The notes under the pieces were generated by a model. That model saw nothing but the letters and a program-made list of their open reading frames with translations. It searched no databases and was not told the origin of the DNA. This document shows, one piece after another, positions 1-5,215 of a DNA stretch of 9,361 bases. Numbering within the stretch: the first letter of the stretch is position 1; every line of letters starts with the position of its first letter. Source of the DNA: Duncaniella sp. (GTDB taxonomy: Bacteria; Bacteroidota; Bacteroidia; Bacteroidales; Muribaculaceae); NCBI RefSeq assembly GCF_029054785.1, contig NZ_JAIDEN010000157.1:1-9361 (forward strand), in the 5' to 3' direction. Both the position numbers and the translations under genes were made by a program.

Positions 1-59
1 TTGCAACACCCCGCAGGAGTTTAACGTGAGGAAACGGAAGTTTCGTATTCGGGAGAACT

Positions 60-788
60 TTATTTCAGCGCCGATGCTGGTTTCAGTTCTGCCGCTTCGT
101 CATCGTCGATGACAATCTGCCTCAGTGCGAGATCAAATTCTGCTGTTTTCTCGCCGTTGAACGAGTTCCAGCGCAGTTTGATCTTGACAGGCTCCTTGGA
201 CTCGGAGAGGTTGTTGAGGTTGAAGGCGATGAGTGCGTCGGCGAAATAACCCTTGGTGTCACCTTTGGCATCGTGGCGCAGTTCGAGTTCGAAAGGATCG
301 TCGGGATTGCTGCCGGTGAGCAGGTGGATGAAGTGAGGACGTGCGTTTGATCCCCAGATGGTGCGCACGCGCATTGTCAGATAACCGTCTTCGGCCACAG
401 TCACCCAGTCTTTGACGATTTCGATCGGATCATTGCCGTAAGCCTCGTCGTTTCCTTCTCCGAGATCAATGACCGGCAGTTTGGTGCGGATGCTGTCGAT
501 GCGGTTCACATGCACACCGATTCCGCCGATGAAAGAATTGTCGGTAGTGTAGTTGACCAAGGCTCTGACCTCTTTATTGCCGAATGGCGATTTGCTCATG
601 TTTGAAGGAATGAGTGTGGTCTTGTCGTCGAGACGCATGGTGAAACCGCCATCTTCGTCGGGACATACAGTGACAAGCGCATTGGGGAGAGGTATGTTGT
701 GGCTGTCATCGTTGTCGGAACAAGACTGCATCATGGCGGCTGAGGCCAGCAAGAGAGTGATCGGGAGCAAGTGTTTTAATTTTTTCAT
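60..788 (-). CDS. NigD-like outer-membrane lipoprotein
   Basis: This 242-residue protein has a lipoprotein signal peptide: a Lys-rich start (MKKLKH), a hydrophobic core at about residues 7-20, and a lipobox ending MMQSC with the lipidated cysteine at C23. The next residues, SDNDDS, resemble the acidic lipoprotein export signal that sends Bacteroides lipoproteins to the outer face of the outer membrane, so it is probably surface-exposed. The rest fits the NigD-like family, with an N-terminal beta-rich part (about 36-100, including the MRLDD and RALVNYT stretches) and a C-terminal part (about 120-230). The family is named after a gene in a Prevotella bacteriocin (nigrescin) locus, but its biochemical role is unknown, and no bacteriocin gene is visible here. 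The gene is divergent from gluQ. I saw no clear TAnnTTTG box on its strand upstream. The ATG at 788 is chosen because it gives a complete signal peptide. The family call is from remembered motif pattern and length, not a search. Confidence 0.82.
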   Translation of the reverse strand: MKKLKHLLPITLLLASAAMMQSCSDNDDSHNIPLPNALVTVCPDEDGGFTMRLDDKTTLIPSNMSKSPFGNKEVRALVNYTTDNSFIGGIGVHVNRIDSIRTKLPVIDLGEGNDEAYGNDPIEIVKDWVTVAEDGYLTMRVRTIWGSNARPHFIHLLTGSNPDDPFELELRHDAKGDTKGYFADALIAFNLNNLSESKEPVKIKLRWNSFNGEKTAEFDLALRQIVIDDDEAAELKPASALK

Positions 789-856
789 AACGTTTATTTG
801 GTTTATTAAAGTTCTTTGTCTTTGTAAATCCGCTTTTCGTGAAATCTTGCATCGCA

Positions 857-887
857 GATGAAAAATTTTTCAGGAAATTTTTTAATC
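857..887. repeat. AT-rich imperfect inverted repeat in the divergent promoter region
   Basis: The left arm GATGAAAAATTT (857-868) and the right arm AAATTTTTTAATC (875-887) are complementary apart from one extra base and surround a TTCAGG centre. The left half also contains a perfect 12-bp palindrome, GAAAAATTTTTC (860-871). It ends 5 bp before the gluQ -7 box and covers where the -33 region should be. It could be an operator, an upstream A/T element or just AT-rich spacer; nothing here decides between them. Confidence 0.4.
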
Positions 888-892
888 TTGCG

Positions 893-900
893 TAACTTTG
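893..900 (+). promoter_or_regulatory. Bacteroidota -7 promoter box for gluQ
   Basis: TAACTTTG is an exact match to the Bacteroidota sigma-ABfr -7 consensus TAnnTTTG, and the same eight bases occur upstream of pnp. No good TTTG -33 element lies about 19 bp upstream; the AT-rich dyad sits there instead. With a start a few bases after the box, the leader before the ATG at 922 would be only about 15 nt and A-rich (GCAAAAAGAC), with no Shine-Dalgarno match. Confidence 0.6.
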
Positions 901-921
901 CGGTAAAATCTGCAAAAAGAC

Positions 922-1887
922 ATGACTGACAACGATTCTTACATATCCTCCCCGCCCGTCGGACGCTTCGCGCCGTCACCCACAGGGCGTATGCACCTGG
1001 GAAATGTGTTTACTGCTCTCATCTCATGGCTTTCGGTCAGGAAAGCGGGGGGCAGATGGATTCTGCGCATCGAAGATCTCGATCCGCAGCGTTCGCGTCA
1101 GGAATATGCCAGGCAGATCGAGGACGATCTCCTTTGGCTCGGACTCGACTGGGACGAGGGCGGTCTGGATGGCGAGGGGCGGTCGGCACCATACCGTCAG
1201 AGTCTCCGCGGAGAGATTTATGAATCCTATCTCGGTAGACTTCAGCAGACGGGCTATACTTATCAGTGTACCTGCACCCGTGCCGACATAATGGCCACGC
1301 AGGCACCGCATCAGTCTGACGGCCGCATAATCTACGGAGGCAGATGCCGTCCTGAGACCATTCCCTGTTTTGCGGTTCCGGCGGCTGACGGGGAGCGCCG
1401 CTCGGCTGTCAGGCTCTATGTCCCGGATGAGGAAATCTGTTTTTCGGACCGTGTCTATGGCCCGCAGAGTGTCAATCTGGCCAGGGAGTGCGGTGACTTT
1501 GTGTTGCGCAGGGCCGATGGGGCCTGGGCCTATCAGCTGGCGGTTGTTGTCGACGACGCGTTGATGGGTGTGACAGAAGTTGTCCGCGGCAATGATCTGC
1601 TGCTTTCTGCCGCCCAGCAGATCTATCTTTACCGTCTGTTGGGTGTCGAAGCTCCGGCCTATGCCCATCTCCCGTTGCTGTGTAACAGGGCCGGACAGCG
1701 CTTGTCGAAACGCGACAGTGCGATGAGTATGGCGGAGTTGAGAAATGTCTGCCGTCCGGAAGAGCTTGTGGGTCGTCTTGCCTGCATCGCCGGATTGCAG
1801 CCTGAGCCATCGCCATGCCGGGCGCAGGATCTGATCGGTGTTTTTGACTGGAGCCTGATCGCACCGCGGGAGCAGATCACGGTCTGA
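922..1887 (+). CDS. gluQ: Glutamyl-Q tRNA(Asp) synthetase
   Basis: This is a 321-residue truncated relative of glutamyl-tRNA synthetase. In the known family the enzyme activates glutamate without tRNA and attaches it to queuosine at position 34 of tRNA(Asp). The class I catalytic core is clear: RFAPSPTGRMHLGN (15-28, the HIGH-type motif), RIEDLDPQR (49-57), and LSKRD (261-265, the KMSKS-type motif). A zinc site is suggested by C116, C118, Y138 and C142. The protein ends soon after the KMSKS region and lacks the C-terminal anticodon-binding domain of full GltX, which is what separates GluQ from GltX. E. coli GluQ is 308 residues. The start at 922 sits just before the conserved core and 22 bp after a good -7 box. 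It is monocistronic, divergent from the lipoprotein gene and convergent with recG. No queuosine synthesis genes are in the window. Confidence 0.93.
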   Translation: MTDNDSYISSPPVGRFAPSPTGRMHLGNVFTALISWLSVRKAGGRWILRIEDLDPQRSRQEYARQIEDDLLWLGLDWDEGGLDGEGRSAPYRQSLRGEIYESYLGRLQQTGYTYQCTCTRADIMATQAPHQSDGRIIYGGRCRPETIPCFAVPAADGERRSAVRLYVPDEEICFSDRVYGPQSVNLARECGDFVLRRADGAWAYQLAVVVDDALMGVTEVVRGNDLLLSAAQQIYLYRLLGVEAPAYAHLPLLCNRAGQRLSKRDSAMSMAELRNVCRPEELVGRLACIAGLQPEPSPCRAQDLIGVFDWSLIAPREQITV

Positions 1888-1906
1888 GGAAAAACGACAC
1901 GACAAA

Positions 1907-1938
1907 GGAGGAGTTAAGACGGTTGCCTTAACTCCTCC
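1907..1938 (+). terminator. Hairpin, probable terminator of gluQ
   Basis: GGAGGAGTTAAG (1907-1918) and CTTAACTCCTCC (1927-1938) form a perfect 12-bp stem with an 8-nt loop, starting 19 bp after the gluQ stop. On the plus strand the stem is followed by CC and then mixed T/A-rich sequence rather than a clean T-run, so termination is likely but not certain. The symmetric stem could also act on recG transcripts arriving from the right, since the two genes converge. Confidence 0.6.
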
Positions 1939-2183
1939 CCTCACGTTTCAACTATTTATTTATGAGAGCCTCAGAACCTGGTTTCACAACCCGATAAAGA
2001 GGACGAGGGATGTAAATTTAGATTTTCCTGCTTGTTATTGCTTCTTTATCTTTACTTACACTATTAGAACAACTGAGAACCCGCTTTGAAGTGGTCCAGA
2101 GCGCTAAAAGACTTTAAAAAACGTCAAGGGGAGGGGGGGATTCGGCGGTGAGTGTTTAACGGTTGCCGCAGGCTCTTTCCGGG
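1939..2183. other. Convergent intergenic spacer between gluQ and recG
   Basis: I see no supported gene or known RNA in this stretch. It is uneven in composition: an AT-rich part around 1950-2075, then a purine-rich patch with GGGGAGGGGGGG at about 2128-2139. No hairpin with a T-run was found to serve as a dedicated recG terminator. No tRNA-like cloverleaf was recognised. Confidence 0.5.
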
Positions 2184-4277
2184 TCAGGATATTCTGGACC
2201 AGTCTCGCACACGGGTGGTCAGATTTGACAGTTCGGCAAGCAGCGGGCGGTTTTCCGCGGAGGCCAGGTCGGGATCTGCGTCGAGGATCTCGCATGCCGC
2301 ATCGCGGGCGAGCTGTACGATCTGCCCGTCGGTAGCCAGATTGGCAATGTGGAGGTCTATCGGCATGCCGCTCTGCATCGTGCCTTCAATGTCGCCGGGG
2401 CCGCGCATCTGCATGTCGGCTTCAGCAATGGCGAAGCCGTCGGTGGTTGATGTCATCAGTTCGAGACGCTTGCGGGTGTCGGCGGCGATTTTACGTTTTG
2501 ACATCAGTATGCAGTAGCTCTGTCCCTCGCCGCGGCCGACTCGTCCGCGCAGCTGGTGGAGCTGCGAGAGGCCGAAGCGTTCGGCATTTTCGATGAGCAT
2601 GGTAGTGGCGTTCGGGACGTTCACTCCGACTTCAATGACGGTTGTGGCTACCAGTATGTGGGCTTCGCCTGATGCGAAAAGCCCCATCTGATATTCTTTC
2701 TCCTGAGGTTTCATCTGCCCGTGGACAAAGGCGACCTTGTAGTCGCGGAAGGTTTCGCAGATAGACTCGTAGCCTTCTTCAAGCGATTTGAGATCGAGTT
2801 TTTCGTTTTCCTTGATAAGAGGGTAGACAATGTAGACCTGACGTCCCATCCGCAGCTGACGACCGATTCCCTGATAGGTTGCAAAGCGGTTTTCCTCGTA
2901 GCGCAGCAGGGTCTGCACCGGCTTTCGGCCCGGTGGAAGCTCGTCGATCACGGAGACATCGAGATCACCGTAGACGGTCATGGCGAGAGTGCGCGGAATA
3001 GGGGTCGCGGTCATGACAAGCACATGTGGGGCGATTATGTTTTTGGTCCATAGGCGTGCTCTCTGGGCCACTCCGAAACGGTGCTGTTCGTCGATGACGA
3101 TGAAACCGAGGTTTTTGAATCGGACATTGTCCTCGATGACGGCATGAGTGCCGATGAGAATGTGGAGAGAGCCGTCAGTCAGTTGCGCGTGGATCTCCTC
3201 GCGCGCTTTCTTGCGTGTGGATCCGGTCAGGAGTTTTACGTTGATCCCCATCGGCGCTACCATCGAACTGATGGTCTCGAAGTGCTGTGTGGCAAGGATC
3301 TCGGTCGGTGCCATGAGGCAGGCCTGGGCGTTGTTGTCGAGAGCGATGAGCATGCAGAGCAGCGCGACCAGGGTCTTTCCGGATCCGACGTCGCCTTGCA
3401 GAAGGCGGTTCATCTGGCGTCCGGTTGCCATGTCGCCTCTGATTTCCTTGATGACTCTTTTCTGGGCGCCGGTCAGCGGAAAGGGCAGGAACTGGGAGTA
3501 GAATGTGTTGAAAAAGTGGCCTATCCTCGGAAAGACAAAGCCTTTGATCGCGCCGTTGCGGCGTCGGGCATAGCGCTGGATGTCGAGCTGGAGGTAGAAC
3601 AGCTCTTCGAACTTGAGGCGGAACCGCGCCTGTTCGAGTTGCTGTGGAGTCTGAGGACTGTGGATTGCCTTGAGGGCTTCGTGAAGCCCTATGAGGCGAT
3701 GGCATCCGATGATCCGTGGGGTCAGAGTTTCGGTGACATTGCGTATGCCGGAGAGAATTTCCGTTGCGGCGTTTGCGAATGTGCGCGACGAGAATCCGCG
3801 GTTGCGCAGTTGCTCGGTCAGCGGATAGACACCGCGGAATCCGCCTTGGGCCGAGGCGCTGTCGGGGGTGTCGACTTCCGGATGGACCATGCTCCAGCGC
3901 CCGTTGAAGTTTGAGGGTTTGCCGAACAGGATATATTCAGTGGCGGTATGGTAGAGCTGTCTGAGCGATTTGATGCGCTGGAACCAGACAACCTCCATCA
4001 GTCCGGAGCCATCGGAAAAGAGGCCGACGAGGCGGGTCTTGGCTCCTTCGCCCTGAACGTTGAAGCTGACAAAGCGCCCTCTGACCTGAAGCGAGGGCAT
4101 GTCGTTGCCGGTGAAGTCGATGATGCGGTAGACGGAACGGCGGTCGATGTAGTGGGTCGGGAAATGGTACAGAAGGTCATGAAACGTCTTTATGCCGAGA
4201 TTTTTATCTAATAGCTCTGCACGTTTCGGACCCATTCCACGGAGGAATTTTATTTCTGTACGCCTGAGACGATCCAT
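2184..4277 (-). CDS. recG: ATP-dependent DNA helicase RecG
   Basis: This 697-residue protein is full length (E. coli RecG is 693). RecG is a cytoplasmic superfamily 2 double-stranded DNA translocase that remodels stalled replication forks and branch-migrates Holliday junctions. The N-terminal part (about 1-250) holds a helix-hairpin-helix-like start (FLRGMGPKRAELL, 11-23) and the OB-fold wedge domain (about 60-150). The motor follows: Walker A GDVGSGKT (295-302), MAPTEILA (322-329), the RecG-type DEQH box (396-399), TATPIPRT (423-430), VATTVIEVGVNVP (543-555) and motif VI QLRGRVGRG (575-583). The C-terminal segment RLELMTSTTDGFAIAEADMQMRGPGD lies at about 604-629 and matches the TRG region needed for translocation. 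The gene starts 30 bp after the ispD stop, with an A-rich leader (CTCAAAAGAAACA), suggesting cotranscription with ispD. All helicase motifs are intact. Confidence 0.97.
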   Translation of the reverse strand: MDRLRRTEIKFLRGMGPKRAELLDKNLGIKTFHDLLYHFPTHYIDRRSVYRIIDFTGNDMPSLQVRGRFVSFNVQGEGAKTRLVGLFSDGSGLMEVVWFQRIKSLRQLYHTATEYILFGKPSNFNGRWSMVHPEVDTPDSASAQGGFRGVYPLTEQLRNRGFSSRTFANAATEILSGIRNVTETLTPRIIGCHRLIGLHEALKAIHSPQTPQQLEQARFRLKFEELFYLQLDIQRYARRRNGAIKGFVFPRIGHFFNTFYSQFLPFPLTGAQKRVIKEIRGDMATGRQMNRLLQGDVGSGKTLVALLCMLIALDNNAQACLMAPTEILATQHFETISSMVAPMGINVKLLTGSTRKKAREEIHAQLTDGSLHILIGTHAVIEDNVRFKNLGFIVIDEQHRFGVAQRARLWTKNIIAPHVLVMTATPIPRTLAMTVYGDLDVSVIDELPPGRKPVQTLLRYEENRFATYQGIGRQLRMGRQVYIVYPLIKENEKLDLKSLEEGYESICETFRDYKVAFVHGQMKPQEKEYQMGLFASGEAHILVATTVIEVGVNVPNATTMLIENAERFGLSQLHQLRGRVGRGEGQSYCILMSKRKIAADTRKRLELMTSTTDGFAIAEADMQMRGPGDIEGTMQSGMPIDLHIANLATDGQIVQLARDAACEILDADPDLASAENRPLLAELSNLTTRVRDWSRIS

Positions 4278-4307
4278 TGTTTCTTTTGAGTTGTGATGCT
4301 TTCAGGT

Positions 4308-5027
4308 TCAGTTGTCAAGCGAGAGATATAGCTCGGCTACGGCCATGTCGCCCGGATTTGTGACTTTGATGTTGTGCGGATCACCTTCGGTCAGCCTGAG
4401 GTTGCTGAATCCGGCGGCTTCCATGATGGAGGCCTCGTCGGTGAACTCTGGGCGCAGCTCCTGGCGGTAGGCTTCGGTCAGTCTGTCGGCAGGGAAGATC
4501 TGCGGGGTCTGCACCGAACGGTAGAGCTTGCGGTCGATTGCCTTTGACGATCCGTCGGCATTGACAATGCGTATCGAGTCGGTGACCGGGCAGGAGGGGA
4601 TGACTCCGTCCGCTTCCTGAAGGCTTTCAAGAAGGTTGGCGATCAGGCTGCGGGTGATCACCGGTCGTGCCGCATCGTGGACGCTTATCAGTCCGTAGGC
4701 GGAGCTGTCCAATGAATCGATGGCGTTTTTGACGCTGTGGGCACGGGTCGCACCGCCTGTGACTGTCCGGTGGGGGAGTGTGAAATTATGCTCGCGGCAC
4801 ATTTCAGCCCATTCTTCAGTCATGTCCCGGCTGAGGACCACTATCAGTTCCCAGTCAGGAGTATAGCGGTGGAGACGTTCGAGGGTGGTCATGAGGAGGG
4901 GCCTGTTCTGAAGCAAGCAGAATTGCTTTGGCAGATTGCCGCCGTAGCGCGATCCGCTTCCTGCCGCCACTATAATGTGGATGTTCTTTCCGGCAGGTGC
5001 CGTTGGGTTGGGACTGGGATTGGACAT
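4308..5027 (-). CDS. ispD: 2-C-methyl-D-erythritol 4-phosphate cytidylyltransferase
   Basis: IspD joins CTP and 2-C-methyl-D-erythritol 4-phosphate to give the CDP-methylerythritol of the non-mevalonate isoprenoid pathway, in the cytoplasm. From the ATG at 5027 the product is 239 residues, the normal size. Visible motifs are the nucleotide-binding AAGSGSR (21-27) with K34, GGATRAHSVKNA (91-102), VHDAARP (116-122) with the metal-binding D118, R166 in AIDRKLY, QTPQIF (173-178), TDEASIME (196-203) and K221 in NIKVTNPGD. R166 and K221 correspond to substrate-binding Arg157 and Lys213 of the E. coli enzyme. The frame stays open for 30 more codons, to an ATG at 5117. That extension would read through the terminator hairpin at 5061-5106 and has no family counterpart, so 5027 is preferred. 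Its own promoter is not obvious. It lies 30 bp before recG, probably in the same transcript. Confidence 0.95.
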   Translation of the reverse strand: MSNPSPNPTAPAGKNIHIIVAAGSGSRYGGNLPKQFCLLQNRPLLMTTLERLHRYTPDWELIVVLSRDMTEEWAEMCREHNFTLPHRTVTGGATRAHSVKNAIDSLDSSAYGLISVHDAARPVITRSLIANLLESLQEADGVIPSCPVTDSIRIVNADGSSKAIDRKLYRSVQTPQIFPADRLTEAYRQELRPEFTDEASIMEAAGFSNLRLTEGDPHNIKVTNPGDMAVAELYLSLDN

Positions 5028-5060
5028 GATGTCTGGTTCTGGGTGGATGTCAGTGTTGGC

Positions 5061-5106
5061 GGTAAAATAAACCCGGCGGGCTCCCGTGAAGGGGAACCCG
5101 CCGGGG
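5061..5106 (-). terminator. Intrinsic terminator after pnp
   Basis: CCCGGCGGG (5072-5080) and CCCGCCGGG (5097-5105) form a perfect 9-bp GC stem, extended inward by TCCC pairing with GGGG around a GTGAA loop. Read on the minus strand, the stem is followed directly by TTTATTTTACC, the T-rich tail expected of a factor-independent terminator. It lies about 110 bp after the pnp stop and about 45 bp before the ispD start, so it should separate pnp from ispD-recG, or weaken read-through between them. Confidence 0.8.
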
Positions 5107-5197
5107 CGTTGATTCAATGGTAATGTGAAATCGAGATCTGGTTAACTAAGAGTGTGTAATTTAATCTGTATAATGGATTGGAATGTACACATTTCAG

Positions 5198-5212
5198 AGG
5201 TGTCAGACACCT
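5198..5212. repeat. Short palindrome just after the pnp stop
   Basis: AGGTGTC and GACACCT flank a single central base, ending 3 bp from the pnp stop codon. In RNA the usable form is a 6-bp stem with a 3-nt loop. On the minus strand no T-run follows it, so it is a poor terminator by itself. It could be a small 3'-end hairpin protecting or regulating the pnp message, or chance. Confidence 0.35.
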
Positions 5213-5215
5213 TTC

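Noticed and set aside
31..44. GAAAC-GGAA-GTTTC hairpin after the lipoprotein gene, as a terminator
   Set aside because: The stem is only 5 bp and no T-run follows it on the minus strand, so it is too weak to call.
1024..1944. A 306-codon open frame on the minus strand opposite gluQ
   Set aside because: It covers gluQ, whose catalytic motifs are unmistakable. Its product shows no recognisable domain, and long antisense frames are common in GC-rich genes with strong third-position bias.
3081..3914. A 277-codon open frame on the plus strand opposite recG
   Set aside because: It is antisense to intact RecG helicase motifs, has a low-complexity acidic product and no convincing start signal, so it is a shadow of recG.
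5028..5117. A 30-codon N-terminal extension of ispD to an upstream ATG
   Set aside because: It would translate the pnp terminator hairpin and precedes the conserved nucleotide-binding motif by far more than is usual; the ATG at 5027 gives a normal IspD length.
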